Shown: in pieces, positions 32,537 to 39,861 of the stretch
Layout of the letters: each line of letters starts with the position of its first letter
Position numbering within the stretch: position 1 is the stretch's first letter
Source: Pontibacter amylolyticus
GTDB taxonomy: Bacteria; Bacteroidota; Bacteroidia; Cytophagales; Hymenobacteraceae
Reading direction: 5' to 3'
NCBI RefSeq assembly: GCF_014638845.1
Contig: NZ_BMFP01000007.1
Coordinates: forward strand, 188,422-252,421
Length of the DNA stretch: 64,000 nucleotides
Translations under genes and position numbers: made by a program
The notes under the pieces: model-generated
What the model saw: the letters and a program-made list of their open reading frames with translations, nothing else
Databases searched by the model: none
Told to the model about the DNA's origin: nothing

Positions 32537-33784
32537 CTAGCTATACCTGTCCGGCGAGAACGCATCGGTGAGCAGCTGCGCTTTTTTGTGTAGCAGTTGT
32601 TCGGCCAGCACTTTGCCAGTCGCCGGTGCCAGGCTCACACCCATCATACTATGACCGGTACCAAACAGCACATTGCTCCAGCGCTGCGTCGCGCCAATAT
32701 AAGGCAGGCCATCTGGTGAGCAGGGTCTAAGGCCGCTCCATATTTTCTCGGGCTCTGGAAAGGTAGGTTGGAAGCTGGTATAATAGTTCGAAATGGAGTC
32801 GTAAATGCCCCGCACCCGCTGTTGGTTAATGCTTTGGTTGGTTCCCGTAATCTCCATGGTGCCCCCGAAGCGCACTTGTTCCCCGAAAGGTGTAACGGCT
32901 ACTTTCCGCTCGCAGAGGATGGCTGGAACCTGCAGGGCTGGCTGATTCTGCTGCATGAAACTATAGCCCTTGCCCGAAAGCATGGGTAGGTAAATGCCTA
33001 GCTTGCTGGCCAGTTTCCCCGACCAGGCCCCGGCACAGACGATCAGCTGATCGCAGGGGAAGTCGCCTTGGGTCGTGACGATGGAATGTATGAGGTGGCC
33101 TTTGTTCTCAAATTTCAATACCTGCGCCTGTGCCACCAGCTTTACCCCTTTGGCCGCCAGGTAGTCCTTCAGAAAGCAATGCAATTTTGCAGGATCTAGG
33201 TGCGCATCGCCCGTAAAATGCACCGCCCCACGCACGTCCAGTTCTACATTTGGCTCGAGTTGCTGCGCTTCGTCCCGCGACAATACCGTTGCCTCTACCC
33301 CATGCTGATCGGCCAGGTGCGCCATTTCGATTTCCTCCCGCTCCATTTCCGGTGTTCTGTACAGCATCAGCAGGCCTTTCTCTTCCAATCCGATTTGGGA
33401 TTCTGGGTGCTGCAGCGCGAAATCCAGGTATAGCTGTTTGCTCAGCAGACTCAGGTTTTTCAGGTAGGGGATGCTGTGCTCCACATGCTTTTTGGTGGAG
33501 GCGCGGTAAAAGTGCAGGCACCACTGTAGCAAGCGTCTGTCCAAACGGGGATGAATGTAAAAAGGACTGGTAGCGGAAAACATCCACTTCAGTCCTTTGC
33601 TGATCATACCCGGCGAAGCCAGCGGCACAATATGGCTCGGCACGATCATGCCGGCATTGCCCGTGGAGCAGCCCTGCTGCATGTCTCCCTGGTCGAGCAG
33701 GGTCACCTCAAAGCCTTCTTCTGAGAGGTAGTAAGCTGTAAACAGGCCCACGATGCCCCCACCGATGATAGTTACCTTGCTCAT
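32537..33784 (-). CDS. FAD-dependent D-amino-acid dehydrogenase, probable D-hydroxyproline dehydrogenase
   Basis: A 415-residue DadA-like flavoprotein. The dinucleotide motif GGGIVG starts at residue 7 with 'TAYYLSEEGFEVTLLDQGDMQQGCSTGNAGMIVPSHIVPLASPG'. The C-terminal 'WSGLRPCSPDGLPYIG' and 'GTGHSMMGVSLAPATGKVLAEQL' complete the FAD site. General DadA members oxidise D-amino acids. Because the upstream gene is a hydroxyproline epimerase (one-base gap) and the others complete the route, the substrate is most likely cis-4-hydroxy-D-proline. Confidence 0.9.
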   Translation of the reverse strand: MSKVTIIGGGIVGLFTAYYLSEEGFEVTLLDQGDMQQGCSTGNAGMIVPSHIVPLASPGMISKGLKWMFSATSPFYIHPRLDRRLLQWCLHFYRASTKKHVEHSIPYLKNLSLLSKQLYLDFALQHPESQIGLEEKGLLMLYRTPEMEREEIEMAHLADQHGVEATVLSRDEAQQLEPNVELDVRGAVHFTGDAHLDPAKLHCFLKDYLAAKGVKLVAQAQVLKFENKGHLIHSIVTTQGDFPCDQLIVCAGAWSGKLASKLGIYLPMLSGKGYSFMQQNQPALQVPAILCERKVAVTPFGEQVRFGGTMEITGTNQSINQQRVRGIYDSISNYYTSFQPTFPEPEKIWSGLRPCSPDGLPYIGATQRWSNVLFGTGHSMMGVSLAPATGKVLAEQLLHKKAQLLTDAFSPDRYS

Positions 33785-33785
33785 A

Positions 33786-34787
33786 TCAGATTACCTGGAA
33801 ACCGTGAACGTATGGGTCTTCGTCGTCGAAGAAGATGGTGTTGTGCCCGGTGATGATGGCCCAGCCTTCGATGCCGGGGTAGATCGCCGGTTTACCTGCC
33901 ACGGTCGTTTCCTCTTCGATGGTGCCAGTGAATACCGATCCTATAATGCTTTCATGGACGAACTTTTGTCCTGGCTTCAGCTTGCCCTTGGCATACCACT
34001 GCGCCATACGCGCCGAGGTGCCGGTGCCACAGGGCGAACGGTCGATGGCTTTATCGCCGTAGAAAACCGCGTTGCGGGCTGTGGAAGTAGTTGCTAAAGG
34101 CTCCCCTGTCCAGAGGATGTGCGAGAGGCCGTTGATAGCCGGGTTCTCGGGGTGCACAAAGGTATACTGCTCATTAAGGCGCTGCCGCAACACACGGCTC
34201 CAGGAAATAAGCTTATCGGCGGTATAGTCCTCTATACCTTTGAAGTTCTCCTGCGGGTCCACAATGGCGTAGAAGTTGCCGCCATAGGCCACATCCACTT
34301 TCAGCGTTCCCAGTTCCGGGCATTCTACGGTCAGATCTTCCGAATCCAGGTAGGCCGGCACGTTCGTCAGCTTCACCGATTTCACTTTGCTGCCCTCCTG
34401 GGTATACTGCACGCGCACCAGACCGGCCGGTGTTTCGAGGCGCAGCTGGCCGGGTACTTTCGGCGTGATCAGGCCTTCCTCCAAGGCAATCGTGACCGTG
34501 CCGATGGTGCCGTGCCCGCACATGGGCAGACAGCCGCTGGTTTCGATGTAAAGCACAGCCACATCGTTCTCCGGGTCGTGCGGCGGGTATAGGATGCTCC
34601 CCGACATCATGTCGTGGCCGCGGGGCTCAAACATCAGCCCTTTCCGGATCCAGTCATACTCCCGGAGAAAGTGCAGGCGCTTTTCGCTCATGTTGTGGCC
34701 CTGCAGCACAGGGCCGCCGCTTGCCACCAGGCGCACCGGGTTGCCGCAGGTATGGGCATCGATGCAAAAGAATGTTTTTCTGGCCAT
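33786..34787 (-). CDS. 4-hydroxyproline 2-epimerase (proline racemase family)
   Basis: A 333-residue protein using the ATG at 34787 (MARKTFFCIDAHTCGNPVRLV). The frame is open to 34838, but those residues overlap the neighbour's end and are not conserved. The two catalytic cysteines are Cys90 in LPMCGHGT and Cys254 in DRSPCGTGTSA. A Cys pair with this second motif is typical of the family, as opposed to dehydratase-type relatives with Ser or Thr. It converts trans-4-hydroxy-L-proline to cis-4-hydroxy-D-proline. The gene follows the aldehyde dehydrogenase by 8 bases. Confidence 0.92.
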   Translation of the reverse strand: MARKTFFCIDAHTCGNPVRLVASGGPVLQGHNMSEKRLHFLREYDWIRKGLMFEPRGHDMMSGSILYPPHDPENDVAVLYIETSGCLPMCGHGTIGTVTIALEEGLITPKVPGQLRLETPAGLVRVQYTQEGSKVKSVKLTNVPAYLDSEDLTVECPELGTLKVDVAYGGNFYAIVDPQENFKGIEDYTADKLISWSRVLRQRLNEQYTFVHPENPAINGLSHILWTGEPLATTSTARNAVFYGDKAIDRSPCGTGTSARMAQWYAKGKLKPGQKFVHESIIGSVFTGTIEEETTVAGKPAIYPGIEGWAIITGHNTIFFDDEDPYVHGFQVI

Positions 34788-34795
34788 AGGTATCC

Positions 34796-36250
34796 TTATA
34801 GGCTGCTTTGGGAAAGTTTTCCGTTGATGGTGCGCCACAGGCCGGTGTGGTTTTCGTCCTGCAGCTCTACCGGCAAGAGTGTCTGCGGAGCCGACTGAAA
34901 CGTAACCGGCCGCGCAAAACGCTTGATGGCGTAAGTTCCTACCGACGTGCTGCGGCTGTCAGTCGTGGCCGGGAAGGGGCCGCCGTGCGTCATGGCATGG
35001 CTCACCTCCACCCCGGTAGGCACACCAGAGAATAACAGACGTCCGCACTTTTCGCGCAATACATCCATTAGGGACTGTTGCAGTTCGTGCTCCTGGTCGC
35101 TGCCCCAGAGCGTGCAGGTCAGTTGCCCCTGCAATGCTTTCGCTGCCGAGATCAATTCTGATGCGTTGCTATACCTGACTACAAGCGTAAAAGGCCCGAA
35201 GACCTCTTCCTGAAGTGCCGGGTTCTGCAGCCACTGCGCTGCGCTGGTACTGGCCAGAGCGGCTCGTCCTTCCAGCACGTCGGCTTCCTGTTGCACCAGT
35301 GCCTGCACCCCTTCTGCTTTCAGGAGTTCCTTCAGTCCTTTGTAATAGTTGCCGGCAATGCCATCGTGCAGCATTTTGGCAGGGCTGGCCGTAGCAAGCT
35401 CTGCTTCAAGCGTTTCCATAAACTCAGCCGTTACGGCCGACTCCGGCACAAAAAGCAGGCCCGGACAGGTACAGAATTGCCCCGCTCCCAGCAACACCGA
35501 TGCAGCCGCCTGATGCGCCAACTCAGCTGTATTCTCCATTAGTCTTTCCGGGAGGATGAAAATAGGATTGGTGCTACCCATCTCGGCGTATACCGGAATG
35601 GGCACTTCGCGCTGCATGGCCAGGTCAAAAATAGCTTTGCCACCCTGGTAGGATCCCGTAAAAGCGACAGCCTTGGTAGCGGGATGCTTCACCAACTCCT
35701 GCCCTACTTCTATACCACCACTTACATGCTGAAACACTCCTTCCGGAAGTCCATTTGCCTGAAGTGCCTGGGTGATGGCTTTGTGTACCAGCTGCGAGGT
35801 TTTCGGATGGCCCGGATGCTCTTTGTAGACCACGGTACAGCCCGCAGCCAGTGCGGAGGCCGTGTCGCCACCAGCAGTGGAAAAGGCCAGCGGAAAGTTA
35901 CTCGCACCGAACACCACCACAGGCCCGAGCGGCACCAGCATGCGGCGCAGGTCAGGACGCGGCAAAGGCTGACGATCGGGCAGGGCGGTGTCGATGGTGG
36001 CCTCTACCCAGGAGCCTTCCTCCACCAGGTCAGCAAACAGGCGCAGTTGGTTGCAAGTGCGCCCACGCTCGCCGGTCAGGCGGGCCAGCGGGAGATTACT
36101 CTCTCGGCTGGCCGTTTCCAACAGTTCATCCTCCAGCGCCTCAATGGCCTCCGCTATACCTCGCAGGAGCTGTGTCCGCTGTGCCGGGGTGGTTTTTTTA
36201 TATGATTCAAACGCCTGTGCAGCGTTAATTAAAGCTTCGTTATACGGCAT
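34796..36250 (-). CDS. NADP-type aldehyde dehydrogenase, probable 2-oxoglutarate semialdehyde dehydrogenase
   Basis: A 484-residue aldehyde dehydrogenase. 'FGASNFPLAFSTAGGDTASALAAGCTVVYKEHPGHPKTSQL' covers the NADP-binding region; 'FTGSYQGGKAIFDL', 'YAEMGSTNPIFILPE' (general-base Glu) and 'GQFCTCPGLLFVP' (nucleophilic Cys) follow. This is the subfamily that includes KGSADH of sugar-acid and hydroxyproline pathways. Placement between the deaminase and the epimerase makes oxidation of 2-oxoglutarate semialdehyde to 2-oxoglutarate the best assignment. Its start overlaps the deaminase's end by 11 bases. Confidence 0.9.
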   Translation of the reverse strand: MPYNEALINAAQAFESYKKTTPAQRTQLLRGIAEAIEALEDELLETASRESNLPLARLTGERGRTCNQLRLFADLVEEGSWVEATIDTALPDRQPLPRPDLRRMLVPLGPVVVFGASNFPLAFSTAGGDTASALAAGCTVVYKEHPGHPKTSQLVHKAITQALQANGLPEGVFQHVSGGIEVGQELVKHPATKAVAFTGSYQGGKAIFDLAMQREVPIPVYAEMGSTNPIFILPERLMENTAELAHQAAASVLLGAGQFCTCPGLLFVPESAVTAEFMETLEAELATASPAKMLHDGIAGNYYKGLKELLKAEGVQALVQQEADVLEGRAALASTSAAQWLQNPALQEEVFGPFTLVVRYSNASELISAAKALQGQLTCTLWGSDQEHELQQSLMDVLREKCGRLLFSGVPTGVEVSHAMTHGGPFPATTDSRSTSVGTYAIKRFARPVTFQSAPQTLLPVELQDENHTGLWRTINGKLSQSSL

Positions 36251-37163
36251 AGGCTTCTTCTTTAAAATCAGGCAGCTGCGGCCTTGTTTCTATTCCCTTT
36301 TTGATGGTGGCGATCACGGCCTCCCGCTCCTCCCCGATCAACGGCAGGCGCGGCGCACGCACATGTTCGCTGCCGATGCCTTCCATCTGCTCAGCCAGCT
36401 TAATGTACTGTACCAGTTTTGGGTGGATGTCCAGCTCCAGCAGCGGCATAAACCAGCGGTAGATCTCCAGCGCCTCCTGTGCCCGACCGGCTTTCGCTAG
36501 CTTAAACATCGCCATCGACTCTTTCGGGAAAGCACACACCAGGCCAGCCACCCAGCCATGCGCGCCCATGAACAGACTCTCCAGGGCCAGGGTATCTACC
36601 CCGCACAGAATTTTGATGCGGTCGCCGTAGCGGTTGAGCATGCGCGTGACGTTGGTCAGATCGCGGGTCGATTCTTTTACGGCCTGAATGTTCTCGTGCA
36701 CGAGCAATTCGTCAAACATTTCCAGGGTGATGTTCCGCTTGTAGTCTACGGGGTTGTTGTAGATCATGATGGGAAGCGAGGTGCTTTCGGCTACCGCTTT
36801 AAAGAAAGTGACCGTCTCACGGTGGTCGGAGTAGTAGCGCATGGGCGGCAGCAGCATCAGGCCATCTACGCCCATTTCTTCTGCTTCGCGGGCACGCTGC
36901 ACGGCTTCGTGCGTGGCACCTTCGGCAATATTCATCACAACCGGCACTTTGCCCGCCACATAGGCGATGGCCCGGCGGGTCAGCTCCTGTTTCTCTTCAG
37001 TGCGCAGTACGCTGGCTTCGCCCAGGGTGCCGCCCAGGATGATGCCGTCCACACCTGCTTCGAGCTGTGCGTCTACGTTCTTGAAGAAGGTATCGAAGTC
37101 AAGGCTGCCGTCGGCATGGAATTTCGTGGTGAGTGCAGGGAATACTCCGTTCCAGTTGATCAT
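36240..37163 (-). CDS. DapA-family lyase, probable pyrroline-4-hydroxy-2-carboxylate deaminase
   Basis: A 307-residue TIM-barrel protein of the DHDPS/NAL family. 'LGGTLGEAS' holds the Thr pair for the keto acid, 'MIYNNP' has the proton-relay Tyr, and the Schiff-base Lys lies in 'IQAVKESTRDLTN'. The class catalyses aldol or dehydration reactions on 2-keto acids. In the hydroxyproline route the matching enzyme deaminates and dehydrates pyrroline-4-hydroxy-2-carboxylate to 2-oxoglutarate semialdehyde. The gene opens the minus-strand unit and faces the AraC regulator at 37299 across 135 bases. Confidence 0.9.
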   Translation of the reverse strand: MINWNGVFPALTTKFHADGSLDFDTFFKNVDAQLEAGVDGIILGGTLGEASVLRTEEKQELTRRAIAYVAGKVPVVMNIAEGATHEAVQRAREAEEMGVDGLMLLPPMRYYSDHRETVTFFKAVAESTSLPIMIYNNPVDYKRNITLEMFDELLVHENIQAVKESTRDLTNVTRMLNRYGDRIKILCGVDTLALESLFMGAHGWVAGLVCAFPKESMAMFKLAKAGRAQEALEIYRWFMPLLELDIHPKLVQYIKLAEQMEGIGSEHVRAPRLPLIGEEREAVIATIKKGIETRPQLPDFKEEAYAV

Positions 37164-37298
37164 GATAAAAAGGGTTTTGGTTCTATTTCAAAGGTATAGT
37201 ATGAAACAGCAAAAATCCTGTACTGGATTAATAAGAACTAATAGAATATTGACTTGTATTTTGCAAGTGATGCAGATATTAGTTAACATGGTACCAGC

Positions 37299-38174
37299 AT
37301 GAAGGTCATCCCGTTCAAAATACCGAAGCCGAGCAAAGAGCTGATCCGCTACCAGGTGGACTGCCAGCCCTACTTCTATGACAAGCTGCACCAACATCCG
37401 GAAATACAGCTGAGCTGCATTCTGGAAGGCGAGGGCAAGCTGATCGTGGGGGACTATATTGGCCGCTTCGGCCCGGGCGATATTTTCCTGCTAGGCCAGA
37501 ATGTGCCCCACGTGTTCCGAAGTGACGACCTGTATTATCAGCCTGGCGAAACCAGTCAAAGCCACAGCATCATCCTGTTCTTTGATTTGCGTGCCTTTGG
37601 CGAGGCATTCTGGGCAGCTGAAGAAATGCAGGAAGTAAAGGAGTTCTTTGAGCAAATGAACGGCTGCTACCGGGTAAACCTTACAGCGCCTGACAGCTTT
37701 AGGGAACAGGTCCGGCAGCTTCAACACAAGCAAAACCTGGAAAAAGTAGTGAGCGCGCTGCAACTGGTAAATGTACTCATGCACCAGGCTACGCTGCAGC
37801 GCCTGAACCTGGCCGACCAGATGCACAACCTGAGCGAGCGCGAGGGCAAGCGCATGGAGCAGGTGCTCGAGTTTTTGGTGGAGGAAAGCCACCGGACCCT
37901 CACCCTTGAAGAAGTAGCCTCAGTCGCCAACATGAGCCGCGAGGCCTTTTGTCGCTTTTTCAAGGAGCGCACCCGCAAAACCCTGGTCACTTTCCTGAAC
38001 GAGTTGCGTTTAAGTAACGCCTGCCAGGCCCTATTGCACTCCGACCAGACCATCGCCAGCATCGCCTTCACCTGCGGCTTTGCCAACCTGTCGCACTTCA
38101 ACCGCGTCTTCGTCAAAACCATCGGCATCACCCCACGCGAATTCCGCCGTCAGGCGACTGTCAATAAAGTATAA
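37299..38174 (+). CDS. AraC-family regulator of the hydroxyproline genes
   Basis: A 291-residue protein. The sensor half has a cupin pattern ('KLHQHPEIQLSCILEGEGKLIVGDYIGRFGPGDIFLLGQNVPHVF'). The AraC DNA-binding half has 'LTLEEVASVANMSREAFCRFFKERTRKTLVTFLNELRLSNACQALL' and 'QTIASIAFTCGFANLSHFNRVFVKTIGITPREFR'. It is divergent from the deaminase gene with a shared 135-base spacer, so control of the hydroxyproline unit is likely. The M24 peptidase gene follows on the same strand 21 bases later. Confidence 0.93.
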   Translation: MKVIPFKIPKPSKELIRYQVDCQPYFYDKLHQHPEIQLSCILEGEGKLIVGDYIGRFGPGDIFLLGQNVPHVFRSDDLYYQPGETSQSHSIILFFDLRAFGEAFWAAEEMQEVKEFFEQMNGCYRVNLTAPDSFREQVRQLQHKQNLEKVVSALQLVNVLMHQATLQRLNLADQMHNLSEREGKRMEQVLEFLVEESHRTLTLEEVASVANMSREAFCRFFKERTRKTLVTFLNELRLSNACQALLHSDQTIASIAFTCGFANLSHFNRVFVKTIGITPREFRRQATVNKV

Positions 38175-38195
38175 ACCCAATTTGATTCATCTTAT

Positions 38196-39566
38196 ATGTT
38201 TGATGCAAACACCTATACCCAGCGCCGCCAGCAACTGAAGCAACAACTCGGCGGGGGCCTGATCCTGCTCCTGGGCAACGAGGAAGCCAGTATGAACTAC
38301 AAAGACAACTGGTACCCCTTTTACCAGGACAGCACCTTCCGCTACTATTTCGGGCTCGACCTTGCTGACCTGACAGGCATTCTAGACATCGACCGTGACG
38401 AGGTGATCCTCTTCGGACCAGAGCAAAGTATGGACGATGTAATTTGGATGGGAGCACTGCCCAGCCTGGCCTCGCTCGCCGAACAGGTGGGCGTGTCCAA
38501 AGTACTGCCCACGGAGAAGATAGCCAACTATATAGCAAGTGCGAAGAGCCTGCACTTTTTGCCACCTTACCGTCCGGAGCACCTGCTGAAACTACAGGCC
38601 TGGACCGGAAAAACCGTTTTGGAACCGAGCCTGCCTTTGATACAGGCCGTAGTGGCGCAACGCTCCATTAAATCCGAGGAAGAAATACAGGAAATCGAAA
38701 GGGCCGTTAACTATACCGCACGCATGCACCGCAACGTGATGCAGTTTGCCCGCGAAGGCATGAAAGAGCACGAAGTGGCCTCCGAAGCACTCCGCTATGC
38801 AGAATCAACCGGCAACCTTCTTTCCTTCCCAATAATCTGTACCACACAGGGGCAAATTCTGCACAACCATTACCGCGGCAACACGCTACGGCAAGGTGAC
38901 ATGCTCCTGCTGGATGCCGGCATCCAGACCCCGGCAGGCTATGCTGGTGACATGACCCGTACTTTCCCTGTTGGGCCAACCTTCACAGGGCGCCAACGCG
39001 AACTCTACCAGGTGGTGCTGGAAACGCACGAAGCGGCCATGGCGGCCCTGAAACCGGGTATACTATACAAAGACGTTCACCTGCTGGCCTGCCGTAAACT
39101 CACAGACGGACTAAAACAGGTGGGGCTGATGCGCGGCGATACCGAAGAAGCCGTGCAGGCAGGCGCCCATACCATGTTCTTCCAGTGCGGCCTGGGCCAC
39201 ATGATGGGCATGGACGTGCACGACATGGAAAACCTGGGCGAGCAATACGTCGGCTATACCCCCGAACTGCGCAAGAGCACTGAATTTGGACTGAAGTCGC
39301 TGCGCCTGGGCCGCGCGCTGGAATCCGGCTTTGTACTGACAGTAGAGCCGGGCATCTACATCATTCCCGAACTGATCGACATGCGTCGTAACGACAAGGT
39401 CACCCAGCAGTTCATCAATTTTGAAAAGTTAGACACCTACCGTGATTTCGGGGGCATCCGCATCGAAGACGACCTGCTGATAACCGAAAACGGCAGCCGC
39501 ATATTGGGTGAGCCGCTGGATCGGACACTGGCTGAGGTAGAGGCCATCCGACAACAAGCGCTGTAA
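38196..39566 (+). CDS. Xaa-Pro aminopeptidase (M24B, AMP_N domain)
   Basis: A 456-residue metallopeptidase. An AMP_N domain (about 1-135) precedes the pita-bread catalytic domain. Metal ligands are evident: Asp pair in 'LLDAGIQTPAGYAGDMTRTF', His in 'GLGHMMGMDVHD', Glu in 'LTVEPGIYI' and Glu in 'GGIRIEDDLLI'. It removes the N-terminal residue ahead of proline or hydroxyproline. No signal peptide is seen, so it acts in the cytoplasm on imported peptides. It begins 21 bases after the AraC regulator and ends at a terminator (39591-39636). Confidence 0.94.
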   Translation: MFDANTYTQRRQQLKQQLGGGLILLLGNEEASMNYKDNWYPFYQDSTFRYYFGLDLADLTGILDIDRDEVILFGPEQSMDDVIWMGALPSLASLAEQVGVSKVLPTEKIANYIASAKSLHFLPPYRPEHLLKLQAWTGKTVLEPSLPLIQAVVAQRSIKSEEEIQEIERAVNYTARMHRNVMQFAREGMKEHEVASEALRYAESTGNLLSFPIICTTQGQILHNHYRGNTLRQGDMLLLDAGIQTPAGYAGDMTRTFPVGPTFTGRQRELYQVVLETHEAAMAALKPGILYKDVHLLACRKLTDGLKQVGLMRGDTEEAVQAGAHTMFFQCGLGHMMGMDVHDMENLGEQYVGYTPELRKSTEFGLKSLRLGRALESGFVLTVEPGIYIIPELIDMRRNDKVTQQFINFEKLDTYRDFGGIRIEDDLLITENGSRILGEPLDRTLAEVEAIRQQAL

Positions 39567-39590
39567 GCTGTCTACTAAAGGTATAGCGCA

Positions 39591-39636
39591 AAAGCCCTCC
39601 GGAATCACTTTGAGAAGGGTCACCGGAGGGCTTTTT
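39591..39636 (+). terminator. terminator after the Xaa-Pro aminopeptidase
   Basis: Arms AAAGCCCTCCGG (39591-39602) and CCGGAGGGCTTT (39623-39634) followed by a T run, with A residues on the left side. Confidence 0.85.
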
Positions 39637-39711
39637 ATGTTTATAGACTAAAGACTAGTATACACCTCGTAATAGGGTCATTTCATTCTAAGAAAACAGG
39701 TACCACAACTA

Positions 39712-39792
39712 TTGTCATTCTGTTAAGAATCTTGGTTGAAAGATAATTTAGCTTTCGCTACTCGCCCACAAGATCCTTTCAGGATGACAAAA
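39712..39792. repeat. intergenic REP/MITE-like element with imperfect terminal inverted repeats
   Basis: The left end ATTGTCATTCTGTTAAGAAT and the right end, read as reverse complement (TTTGTCATCCTGAAAGGAT), match at most positions. From memory, 'TTGTCATTCTG...' ends are common in intergenic repeats of Cytophagales and relatives. The rest of 39637-39861 holds no gene. Confidence 0.5.
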
Positions 39793-39861
39793 AGTTTGAA
39801 TATAACAGCCCTGCCCCTCGTAAGGGCTTTAAGCCATAGGAATAAGACGTGCAGCCAGAAC

